Shown here: piece by piece, positions 33,132 to 44,153 of the stretch
Numbering within the stretch: position 1 is the first letter of the stretch
Layout of the letters: every line of letters starts with the position of its first letter
From: Polychytrium aggregatum
Taxonomy: Eukaryota > Chytridiomycota > Chytridiomycetes > Polychytriales
Assembly: GCF_025602895.1 (NCBI RefSeq)
Contig: NW_026516229.1
Span: 186,001 to 250,000 of the forward strand
DNA: 64,000 nt
Direction of reading: 5' to 3'
Translations under genes and position numbers: made by a program
Notes under the pieces: generated by a model
What the model saw: only the letters and a program-made list of their open reading frames with translations
What the model was told of the DNA's origin: nothing
Database searches by the model: none

Positions 33132-33589
33132 CCCGGATGGTTGATCAGGCAATAGTCCCCGCGGAATGTCCCCGGCATCGAGCCAGGGTCAAAATTGCGG
33201 TTGCCGCAGCACGCCAGGACGATTTGCAGCGGAAGGGCATCGCGAGAGTCAGCGAATTGCTGCAGATGCAGCCGTTGCAAGCGAGCGCAATCAAGCACCT
33301 TCGATCAATCAAGTGCCAATAGTCCATCGTAATGGCCGCTCTGGAACTATGCTCGGGTATGCGCTGCATCAACTTGCACCGGCCACAGACACGGTGAGTT
33401 TCGGGACTCCAGCGGCCAAGGTATTTGCAGAACGTTCTGTTGTTTCTGACGGCGCCTGAATGCATCGAGTCCCGACAACGGAGATGAGCTGCGGAGCTGG
33501 CTTTCCCTCGCCTCATATATCCCCGTGATGGAGGCGACAGAATTAGCTGACCCCGGGCGCCTCTCAGACCACCATCATTTCGAGGCAAC
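33132..33589. other. Divergent intergenic region with a Cys-rich open frame
   Basis: Between the F-box gene (-) and the cyclic-nucleotide-binding gene (+). A minus frame (about 33475-33145) reads HRVCGRCKLMQRIPEH and LIALACNGCICSNS. It could be a relic exon or chance; it is not called as a gene. Confidence 0.35.
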
Positions 33590-36500
33590 ATGGATGCCAA
33601 GAGTGAGGCACTGAAGCTCCTCAAGTCCCACGACCAAACCGTCAATCGGCTGCACGAAAAGGCACAGACTATCGTGCAGCTGGCGAAAAATGATCAGACA
33701 CTGGCCCCCGTATCGCCAAAGCCGCCGACATCGCCGGTCCGAGAGAAATTCGTGCGGCGGTCGATCTCTCTCAACATCAGCTCAAGCCAACTAGACGAAG
33801 CCAACATGCCCAACTCGCTGGCCCAGATGTCCATCGCCCGCTCTGAAACCGTCTGCAAGGACGAAGGCAAGCATCACCCACTTGGAATGCTCCGGTCGAA
33901 TGTATCCAGCAAAGACCTCAAGTCGCTTGGGAGTGAAGATTATGTGAAGCGGCCTAGTCGAGACCCCAAAGGATCCACAGCCTCCAAGCTCTCCGTTGCT
34001 GGGAATCAGCGAGAAACGGGCTCCCGACACACGATTTCCAGTGAGACGCCATCGACTGAGGTGGGAAATCGCATGCGGCTGTGTGGTTCTGCTGAGGCCT
34101 CGATCGGCTACGGTGATTAGAGTCTCAGCGGCGGGTCGCCCACGGATCCCTATGAGCCGGAATTGATGCCTTGCTCGTTTGTAATGCCTCCACGGCGGCT
34201 CACATCGCGGCGACAACGATTCCATGGGAACCCGCTGGGATTCTCAGCATCCCCGCCCACGCTCGCGCTCTCGCACTCTGCCCCACAGGCTACATGTTGA
34301 TGCTAAGGTAGCTGTTTGATCGCTGTTTGATCGCTGTTTGATCGCTGTTTGATCGCTGTTTGATCGCTGTTTGATCGTTGTGTGAGCACCGCGGCCTGGG
34401 AGAGACTGCATCTGGTGCTGCAGCTCCACGGAGCAGCGATATCCCATTTTGATTTCTGCTGTCGTCTCTTCACAGGCACTTCCCCAAGACTCAGTAAGCG
34501 ACATGCACGACCCAGCTTGGAGACCTCAAGAGTCATCGGTGCGCTGCTCTGTTGTCCCCGACTCGCACCTGATCACCCTGCGAAGTGGGTCTGTGGGATC
34601 GTCTGTTGCCGAGCGGCTGCCCCACAGCAGGGGCGCCTCGAATTCAGCGCTTGATTCATCGGCCGTTGTATCAACATCTGGCTATCTGGTGGTGTCTGAG
34701 CTCAGCTTGCTGGACCAGCCGCAGCCAGCTTCGACGCAACAACTGAGCCCCAAGGTCTCGATACCGTTACCGCCTATTTCCAATCGCCGGCTATCAAAGA
34801 GCAGGGATAGCGTGTCCATGATCCACATCCAGATTGAGCCTGTTTCTCCCACTTCGCCAGCCACGCCGAGGCATCTGAGAGCCGATATACCCTCTGTCAA
34901 GTATGCGCCGCATCGGAGCAAGTCAATGAACTTTCACGAAGAGGAGCTCACCATAAGCACGAGCTTGCTAAGTTCCCAAAAGTCATCCCCCGACCTGGGG
35001 TGCGAGCATCCTCCGGAGATAAACTCGATATCCGGGTATCTCAGCCCTGCTGATGCACGAGCCGCCAAACGCAAGGGCTCGACCGCATTCCTAGCCCTCT
35101 CCAAGATGAAGGAGTCGCGAGTCCGATCAAGGAATCCCGAGGCCCTCGAGCATTTCCGCAAGACGGTACAGAGGGTGATAAGGATGAACAGGATGATATC
35201 GGCGTTCCGGGTCGAGCCGCAGACCAACATCAAAGGAAAAGTCTTCAGCCATATACCATCACTGATGTCGGCCAGTATTTTGGACATCACATATACGGAC
35301 GAGCGGACCCCGGTTCTCATGTCCATCCTGAAAAAGTCGCCGGATTCCAGAACCGAGATCGAGTTGGATGTGCTGTGGCACTACTGTGGGCAGATGAAAG
35401 CCCTGCGCAAATTCGGGGCAATGGTCCAACGGGAGATATGCAAGAAGGCGTACTTTGAGGAAATATCATCGGGTCGGCTGATCCTCAAGCAGGAGACGGG
35501 GCCTTTGTGCTTCTACATACTGCTGCGAGGTCGAGTCCAACTCTTCAAGACCTATGGAGACCACCACTATCGTCTGGTCGAGGCAACGACCATGCTGATG
35601 GATGGCGATTCGATTGGAGACCCAGAGATACTCCAGGCTACCGATGAAGGCACCCAACGAAACGAGTCTGCCCTGGCCCTAACGAATGTTGAAGTGCTCC
35701 GTGTCGACCGCTTCAACTTTCAAGAGATTCTCGAGACAGCCGCCGCCGCCGAAATGGAGCAAAAGATTCAGTTTTTTGCCTTGCTGCCCCTAGTCGCATC
35801 TATGAACATCAGCGCCAACTCACTGGCTGAGAGGGCAATCGAACGAGAGTTTCTTCGAGACAAGGTGAGCATTTTTGTGATGCCATGGCCCTTGGGATGC
35901 CATGGTCCTTGGGATGCCACGGTCCTTGAGATGCCTGTCGGCCGAGAGCTTGCTGGTTCATGTGCCCATGTGTATATATCTTCGGGGAATGTCGCAGTAC
36001 TTGCAAGAATGGCTACGGCGACCCTGAGGGTAGCGGCACTGATGCTCACATAACCCAATCTATCCCACCACCTCCACCATCACCACAACCACCACCTCCA
36101 CCATCACCACAACCACCACCACCACCGCCACCATCACCACAACCACCGTCGCCGTCGGTAGATGATCGTCGAGGCGGCGCACCAATCGGACTATGTCTAC
36201 TTCATTATCAAAGGGACATGCCGCATCATCACCGTTGTCGAGTATATCGAGTACGAGGCAAATCGTGGAAAATGGGCTGCCCGGCGGATCCCACCGGGGT
36301 TCGATGCGTCAAACGTGCCGCTGGATTCAAGCCTCAAGGAGCGAGTAGTCAGCAAATCACTCTGCGTTGGGCACCTGGAGCATGGCGCATATTTTGGAGA
36401 GGGCTGGGTTGCTGACAGGATGAGGCGCAAGGGACGGCTAAAGCTTGAGCACTATTCCTGGACCGCAGCAACATCCGTGGTCGCCGACACACGGGTGCAT

Positions 36501-36891
36501 TGCTATGCCATCGACACGGTGGGTGGACAGCCAGTTGCGTGACCAGCAAGCCCAATCCAAATGGGCGGCCTCTACGCCGATGGGGACTTGTTGAGAAGGG
36601 CTCAATCATTTGGGGTGTCGACCTTGACTGGCCGCCATATCCAACTCATCGGACACTCTTTGGCTAACTGATGGGCTCTCTGCCGACGCTGCCTCACAAT
36701 GCCTCAACTGCTTGTAGGAAACCTTCCTGAACCACACGACGCTGGAGACAATCAAGTGCATCGAAAGCGATGCAAAGGAACGATATCCACCAAAGGATCG
36801 CATCATCGACGAGTTTCTCGAGAGCCGGGAGTGGAGCCTGTTCAAGAAGCATGTCGTCAAAGAAGTTCTCTACCGCAAAGCCGGCACGTAG
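33590..36891 (+). CDS. Protein with two cyclic-nucleotide-binding (CNB) domains
   Basis: Exons 33590-34060, 34476-35864, 36162-36518 and 36718-36891; all phase 0, about 796 residues. The N-terminal 300 or so residues are Ser-rich and disordered. Then a helical segment (LEHFRKTVQRVIRMNRMISA) precedes CNB domain 1: YFEEISSGRLILKQETGPLC, LLRGRVQLF, DGDSIGDPEIL. CNB domain 2 is split by the third intron: MIVEAAHQSDYVYFIIKGTC, then HLEHGAYFGEGWVAD. Architecture resembles animal and chytrid CNBD2-like proteins rather than a PKA regulatory subunit; there is no obvious pseudosubstrate or dimerisation domain. The classic phosphate-binding Arg of the cassette is not clearly preserved in domain 1 (GDSIGDPEIL), so nucleotide binding is uncertain. 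The exon 1 donor GTGGGA at 34061 is the least secure boundary. Introns 1 and 2 contain minisatellites. Confidence 0.78.
34311..34377. repeat. 11-bp minisatellite in CNB-gene intron 1
   Basis: Six perfect tandem copies of GCTGTTTGATC followed by a variant. Confidence 0.9.
35878..35935. repeat. 17-bp repeat in CNB-gene intron 2
   Basis: Three to four degenerate copies of GGGATGCCATGGTCCTT just downstream of the exon 2 donor. Confidence 0.7.
36063..36153. repeat. CCACCATCACCACAA-type repeat in CNB-gene intron 2
   Basis: Imperfect CCA-rich repeats (CACCACCTCCACCATCAC pattern) run up to the acceptor at 36161, replacing a usual polypyrimidine tract. Confidence 0.75.
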
Positions 36892-37171
36892 CTGTGTGCC
36901 AGATATTCTCTTCTTGGACAGCTCTCTCGAAAAGATACTGGGCATTTTGTCTGTTCAGGGGTTACCACATATGAGCGGCGTTCATCGGCATTTTGGGCTA
37001 ACCCAGTACTGGCACCATTGTTGCCGGCCGTCGTCGTCAGCAAAGTTGTCCTGCTGAACACGGTCTTGAATACAGTGACGCAAGTAGCCCAAGCGCGGCG
37101 GATGTCCGCCATGGGCAATGGACGAGCATATGTATATTCAGGGGGCCGAAGGATGGTCGTCCGTGGGGAGG

Positions 37172-40100
37172 TTAGACATACCGATTCATCTCCATGACCA
37201 TCGATTGATCCATAGGCACCCGATAAAACACCATGTTTGACCGCTCGTGGTTGATGCTCATGAACTTGAACATTCCATTCAGCAGCGTCTTGCGCAAAAA
37301 GTTGAAGGAACCCCAGGCGGTGTCATTGCTGACAATTTCAGTGCGTCCGATGACGTACACGGTGTTGCGTCGGCACAAGTTCATCCGGCGATAGTATTCC
37401 TGGATGACAGCGTCGTTTGTGTCGCTGTTGCGACTCTGCTCAGAGTCCGGCAGCACTCGATTGATCAGTGGGTGCGGCGTGCGAACATCTGCACCGGCAA
37501 ATCCATCGAAGGAATCGTGATCCAGAGGCTCCGTTCTCGAGCCCTTCTCGAGAGTCTCTCGTCCGATCGACACAATCAGGTTCATGATCAAATCGGCAAG
37601 TTCATCGCCCGAATCGACAATGTCGAGGTAGCCATACGTTACGATTGCAGAGTAGAAGCCAAGATATGGCAAAGGCCGCAAGCGGATTCGATCTTTTTCG
37701 TGAACGTAAGGCGCCTCGGTTTGGTTGATTGAGATGAAGACCATCACCTAGAGCCAGTCGATTCTGTTAGATTCCCAGCACACAAACATCAACCGAAACA
37801 GATGGAAGGGGCTGCCAAGTAAAGTCGCTGTGTCCGGCAACGCAGACGGGACTCGCGGCGTACCTCAAAGAGCGAGGGCAGATGCTCGACGTAGTGTCGC
37901 AGCATGATCTTGTCCAGGTAGCTGGTGGTGCTATAGCACATGGCCATGCCAGGCAGACGGACGATGCGGATGCGACGGTCGTGCAGTGGTATCTGGTGGA
38001 CGACAACATTACAGGTTTCCAAGGCCTGAGAGCCACATGGCACTGAAACTAGCATATTTTCGGCCACGTCGCCGACCATGTTTGTGATTGTGACCGAGAA
38101 GTTGGAGTCTTCCGGCAGTCCGTCGATGCGCAACGTTTCATCGAGAGATGAAACAGCATGTGCGGCCGTGTGCTTGCGTTTGTGGAGTTGCTTGCTCGGT
38201 GGCGCAGCCAGAGTCTCTGGGACGATTTCGGAGCCGTCCGCCGACGCCTCGGTGCGCAATGGGTCGACCATGGACTTGGCCAGCTTGAGGGCTTGCAGCA
38301 TAATTTCACCCCGCGAAAACGATGTGATGGGCTCTGATCTGGAGAAGCAGCTGTCTCGGAGGCGTTCTCCCCACTGCCAGACAGCCATGAGGGCTGCAAC
38401 GACCAGGGCCAGGGATACGGGCATCCAGCCGCCTTGGTCAAATTTGAGCAGCGAGGAAGAGAAGAAGGCGGCATCAAATAGACTTGAGGGGAGAGATGGG
38501 TATGCAGTGGTAAGTCTCAAGCTTACAAGGCGATGGACAAGAAATGTAATCGATGGCGATGCGGATGCGCTGACTTGTCGATATGACGGCGGCAGTGATG
38601 TAGCTTGCGCACGGTTGCTGATTTGACAGCACGCCAACTTACCCCTGGAGGATGACGAACAAGATGATGATGGACCAGTGGAGTTCCCAGCAGATGAACA
38701 TCACTACCGCTATCAGAAAGGTGGTCATCAACATCACGAAGCTGACAGCAATACCAAAGGCTGCAGCGAGCCGGGCAGAATGACCAAAGCCCACAACGAC
38801 GAGAAGGGTCAGGACCATCATGATGTTGTTGGCTGTGGGGACATAGACCTGCCCATGCACCGAAGCAGAGGTATGGATGACTTTGATCGGCGGAAACGAG
38901 TTCATCGCAGTGGCTTGGTAGATGATCGAGAACGTCGCCGAGATCAGAGCTGAGGGGCATTTGTCATAACACCGAGGGTATGGAGGTTAGCTATATCACG
39001 GAATCTAGACCACGGCACCTCTGGCACCGTGTCTGCAGAGCATATCCGAGTCGAACTCCTGGAAGTCATGTACATGTCGATGTTGCGCCACAAGGAGATG
39101 TGGCAAGCGGCGCAAACATGTATCGGACGTACATTGAGAGGCCACGATCGTTGCCAGGATAGAGAGCACCAGCATAGGGATGTAGATCGACTTGGGAACG
39201 GCTTCCCAGAAGACGTTGCTGTAGATGGTTGGGTCGCGGAGGAGCTCGGCGGCCAGTCCGGAGTAGGACAGCAGCAGACATGGAAAGATAATGACCAGTG
39301 CCGAGAATCGCAGGGACGGGCGGCTAAAGTGGCCCAGATCGGCGTAGAGCGCCTCCTGTGTTCAGGCATAGGAGAAACAAGAGCCAGCGACGACACGGGT
39401 AGTGTAAGACACAATGCGCTCCACTGATTCCCTTCCCCAAACTTCAAAGCAGAGACCACTGTGTTTCGAAACATACCCCTCCGGTGACACAGAGCAGCAC
39501 CTGTGCGGGATGACAGCCAGAGAACAGACGGATGGTCCGTCGCCGATTCATATGGAGTAGGGAGGCATGCAAAGCGGTGAGTAAGCGGGAATCACATAGC
39601 AGGCAGCAAGCAGTGCGTATACGTACGCCTCCGAGGGATGCCCAGGCGTTGTATCCATTCCGGCCAAAATATGCTGAGTGGGACAATTGCAGAGTCCGCA
39701 CAAGCGGTATTTTAGTTCGCAGGCTGACAGCGACATCCGACTGTTATCCGGAGTGCAGCACAGAGCTGTCGAGATGGGCACACGCCGAGACGGACATGCG
39801 CCAAGATGGGCACACTCTGAGTGGCAGGGCCGGGACTTACATATCGCATACATGGGATTCCAAGCCGCAAAGACAAGCGAGGCATTCCCGCATGAGACGA
39901 TGCTCCAAGCGCCGATCGCCCCAATCGACAATATAAAGAGCAGGATGATGGGAGAGAAAAAGTTGGCCAGACGATGGGTTCCGTAGGACTGGACCAAGAA
40001 CAGCGCTATCAGCGTGATGCAGCTCAGAGGCACGATGAGGCCTTCGCTTCCTGGGAACAGGGGTGTCAGGCCTTCGTATGCCGAGAGCACCGAGATTGCG

Positions 40101-41176
40101 GGTGTCAAGATGCCATCGGCTGAATGATGCGAGCAAGGCGGGCGGGGACGAGACCGGGGTGAGAATACGGGTCAGTCTTGCGACCAGTGGCGACAGCGGC
40201 GATCGAAGACAACGGCATGGGGTGATCCAGATCTCGGGCGAGTAATACTGCTCCAGAGCACATCCGCGCAAAGCTGGGTGGATGACGCGCTGCACCAGAT
40301 ACCCACATCCCATCATGCACGACGGCAGCAGCACCGCAACCAGCAACGCCGTATGCAGATGTGGGAACTTTTTGAGGATCGGTTGGCTCTTGGGCTTCAC
40401 ATCGGCATCAGGGTCCGTCAGCTGGACCTCCTTCTCGAAGATCGAATCTGTCTTGGAGTGGACAGAGAGGCCGGAGAATCTGAATGCCAGAAGCATCGCG
40501 GAGCGGTTAGGGTGCATCTAGTCTGATCGGCTGGGGGCGAGACAAATATCGTCCACGCTCCAGCCGCCCGCCAGGTTCATATCGAGCACGACATGAAAAT
40601 CGCACCTGCATACAAGAGAATAGATGGCAAAGGTCCCTCCCTCGCCATTGTCATCGGCAAGCAGTACGATGCCTGTAGCGAGCCCGCCGGTATCGGACGA
40701 TGGAGAATGTTAGATCCACAATCAAAGCCAGACCCGCAGCTCTACCCAGGCATCCCCAAGGGCAGACCGAGGACATCATCATTCAAGAGAGCCAAATATG
40801 GATGTGGCTGGCAGTTAGCCATCCGACGACTTGGGGGCAATTGCGCCATACCGCAGTACTTGATGACGATGATGATGGTCAGTGTCCAGATGATCAGCGA
40901 CAGGATGCCCTGAATGTCATCTTGAGTTGGCGGCTGGCTCCACAGGCCCTGAAGGGTATAGAGTGGCGAAGTGCCGAGATCTCCATAGACAACGCCCAGC
41001 GAAGCATACGACAGAAGGAGCTCCCGGGCAGCCCATCTGGTCTGCGATGGTCCGGGGCGAGGGTAAGGTTGGAGGCGACAGTCGAGCGGGGGCCCGAAGC
41101 AAGCCATTCTCGAGTGCGTGCATGCAGCGGCGCTGACCTTGGGCGAGTTTGTCGTTTCGGCGGCGTGCGGGCTCAT
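37172..41176 (-). CDS. HAK1: HAK/KUP-family high-affinity potassium transporter
   Basis: Plasma-membrane K+ uptake transporter (KUP/HAK/KT family). Eleven exons: 41176-41138, 41041-40852, 40672-40614, 40517-40307, 40119-39841, 39673-39627, 39500-39477 (24 nt), 39355-39133, 38949-38643, 38482-37864 and 37747-37172; phases all agree, about 857 residues. Signatures: [20 protein letters not shown] (helix 1), [82 protein letters not shown] and FDQGGWMPV, followed by a long hydrophilic C-terminal domain ([22 protein letters not shown]). About 12 membrane helices are visible. Intron 1 uses a GTCAGC donor. The start is the first ATG of the frame; upstream codons lack Met. Confidence 0.92.
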
Positions 41177-42079
41177 GTCGGCGATGGACGAGAGCGAGCG
41201 CAATGAGGTCCGCTGGTCCGATCAGAAGAAATCGAGCACGGACCACGTGGGATGTGGCTCGGATTCCGACGAGCCGGCTCGGGCATGCGCAGCGCGGTGG
41301 ACAAATCAAGAGCGGGTCAGGACAGTGCGATGCAGCGTTTCCAAAATGAAATGGGACACCCCGTTTGAGCCAGGACAGTTGATTCTCTGGAACTCGAATA
41401 CACCCACTCATTGCCATCATGACCAAGCAAGTATGTCCAAGAAGACCGATATTGTGCTCGCCTTTGGGAATGCCTCGTGGAAGCAAGGGAAGGGATATGC
41501 ATCCAGCTCACGGAGACTGGTTCGCCAAGTACTTTGAGCGATTCATCCACCACCACCAGAGACGGCCGCCAGACAGATCCATCTCCAAGACTCGAGTATC
41601 TTGATATCGATACACCATGGAGCTGTCCAGAGAGTCGAGTGGATGCATCACACTCCCATATCGACACAGGGATCGACCAAGTGTATTCAAAACTACGCTC
41701 CCCAAACCAACGAAATCAAAGAGATTGCCAACCAGGACGGGAAACAATCGCATGGCTTGTTCACTGGAGCATCCGGATCGGCAGACTTGTCTCGTTGATG
41801 CCAGAGAGTGACTGTCCCGTTTCTTTCTGGACGTCTGTATTCTCCGCATCCACAATCGCGCCGCTCTCTCTCTGCATGCATGTCGAATCCCTGTCCAGGC
41901 CAGGCGATGTGCGGCATGAACACACGCCCAGGATAGCTATCTGGAGCCAAAGCGCTGTCGCGTTGAAAGGAAACGTGAATGTGAGCAAATGCCGTCGCTG
42001 AACTGCTCGATGCCCCATGTTGTCGCTGGTCACATCAGCGACTGTCGATTTCGGACCTGACGCTGCATTTTCAGACCCT
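41177..42079. other. Intergenic, upstream of HAK1
   Basis: About 0.9 kb between the HAK1 start and the cyclophilin stop (both -). Many short overlapping frames, none with a motif. Probably the HAK1 promoter. Confidence 0.45.
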
Positions 42080-43883
42080 TCACGCATCCGCTTCGACACT
42101 TACCAAGCTGCCACGTCCCTTGACAATGCGTCCTTCTCTGTCGTGCCGGACAACGCTGGATCCGTCCTTGCCAGCCCCGAGACGGGAAAAAACGTCGGTG
42201 CGTCTGTCGTGACCGTCAAAGCGACCGTCGCGATCCTGGTCTCGATCTCGATCTCGATCTCGGCTACGGTTCCTATCTCGGCTACGGTCTCGATCTCGGC
42301 TACGGTTCCTGTCTCGGCTACGGTTCCTGTCTCGATCCTGGTAGCGAGGTCGCTCGGGCCGTCTCGAATCGTATGATCGGTCTAGCCAGTTTCTGGGCTC
42401 GTCAAAGTCATATATCTTTGTCTCGGTCGCAGCAGCGCTGTTGTTGACTTCCGAAGAGTTTGCCGTCACTTTCGAATGCTTGGCTCGTTTCGACTGCTTC
42501 TGCTTCCTGGTCGTTCGCTTGGATCGACGCGACGACGACGACGACGAAGAGGAGGAGGATGCCGATGACGATGCCGATGCCGATGACGACGACGACGATG
42601 ATGAAGATGAAGTTGACGATGACGAGGCAGACGATACCGAGCTGACCGAAGGGCTTCTCTTTCGACGAAGTCTTCTCTCAGGCATATCCGTGGCTGGAGC
42701 AGCTTCAGGGGCTCGGGCTGGGCGCACTTCAGGCGATCCCATACGCTCCAGCTCGCCACACTTCACAATCACCACAGGCTCAAACGGTTTGTTGTGCTTG
42801 TCGGTCGGCAGATCTTCGATCTCGCGAACGACTGCCTCGCCTCGAACGACGCGGCCAAAGACGACATGCTTCCCATCTGAATTCGGCCACAGCAGGTGCC
42901 GTAGGATTGGTGAGCTGGAATTGGTCTTTTGGCGGCCAACTTCCCGAGTGCACGGACAGCGGACTTACCGAGGTGAGGCGTAGGCCGTGAGGTAATGAAG
43001 AACTGGCTCCCATTCCTTCGCGGAGGCCAAATCATATCCACATATGTATCAGGCGATGGGTGGGTTAGTTGATGACCCGAATGCAATGACACGTCGTGGC
43101 AGTCGGCTCAGGAAAAATCCCTACGTATTGGGCCCACGGTTCGCCATCGAGAGGAGAAGAGGGCTATCGTGCTTGCGCTTGAGCGCTTCATCCGGGAAGG
43201 TAGCTCCATAAATGCTTTCGCCACCGGTTCCGTCGCCTCTGGTATAGTCTCCGCCTTGGATCTAAGCAGATGATTTCCAGGTGAATGGCCATGCCACATC
43301 CGCCAGCGTCAGTGAAAGGCAAACGACATGGCTGGAGCCATCAGCAAGCAAGGGCGTGCAGATCAAGCTGCAGAGAATCCATGCTTCGTCGATCAAACCG
43401 TCGGCTTAGTGCTGGATCGGGAGCTCGAGCCCCAGCCGCCGGATCTTGCCGAGGACGCACCATAAAATCTTTGATGATCCTGTGAAATTTGGATCCTTTG
43501 TAGTGGAGTACGTTGCCAGAGGCAGAGCTGCGCCCCTTCTCGCCTGTGGTTGCGATCCGATCCGAGTCGTTGATGTGAGCGATCTGTCCTGTCGAGCGAG
43601 GGCTACCCGCGGATGTGTACCAGAGACCACAGAAGAGGCCTTCTTTGCAGCAGACACACTCACCTGTGCACAGGGCACGAAAGTTTTCGGCGGTCCGGGG
43701 AACCTCATCGCCAAACAGCTCGAGTTCGATCCTGAGTTGCATTTACGAGATCAGCCCAAGAGTCAGTCAGGCTTCCGAACCAGAACGAAGGGGGGACACT
43801 GATCACAGCCAATGCAGATGAACAAACCTTTTGGCTGGGCCGCTGCCGACCTGGATATCCAAGAAGCATCTGGGCCTCGACAT
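42080..43883 (-). CDS. Nuclear RS-domain cyclophilin (PPIG/CypG-like peptidyl-prolyl isomerase)
   Basis: Cis-trans prolyl isomerase of the spliceosome-associated RS-cyclophilin type. Exons 43883-43828, 43731-43664, 43543-43461, 43261-43125, 43015-42969 and 42876-42080; phases agree, about 395 residues. The isomerase domain (residues 1-170) shows [55 protein letters not shown] (catalytic Arg in FHRI), [20 protein letters not shown] (active-site FF) and [12 protein letters not shown]; the usual Trp is replaced by His in [11 protein letters not shown]. The C-terminal half has a long poly-Ser stretch, basic clusters and RD/SRDR repeats, typical of splicing-speckle proteins. The RS/RD part is built on 12-18 bp DNA repeats (42230-42350). 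Confidence 0.92.
42230..42350. repeat. Coding repeats of the cyclophilin RD domain
   Basis: GATCTC hexamers and CGGCTACGGTTCCTGTCT-type 18-mers encode alternating Arg/Asp/Ser/Asn on the minus strand. Confidence 0.75.
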
Positions 43884-44153
43884 GGCTGCGTTGGTGCTGG
43901 GAGGGTGTGTGCAAAACCAAGCCGACACGCAGCCTCGAAGATCTGCTTCTGGCGGCGATCGCAGCCGCGCCCCGCTGGTGTGGCTTGTGCAGCCCATGTC
44001 GAAAACCCAGCGTGCTGGCGTCTCGATTGAGCGACTACTGGTTTGGACGAGAGGGAGCGATGGACATGCGTATATTCGGGCGCAAAGCAAACGACTCAGT
44101 CGAGACATGGCGTGCCGATAGCTGCCATGATCATGATACAGCGCACACATCCG
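43884..44153. other. Short intergenic region upstream of the cyclophilin gene
   Basis: 270 bp between the cyclophilin start and the DIA2 stop; no feature recognised. Confidence 0.4.

Noticed and set aside
33132-33152. F-box protein start at 33152
   Set aside because: That codon is TTG; the first ATG in frame is at 33131.
34311-34377. CRISPR-like regularly repeated sequence
   Set aside because: Direct 11-bp tandem repeat without spacers, inside a spliceosomal intron of a eukaryotic gene.
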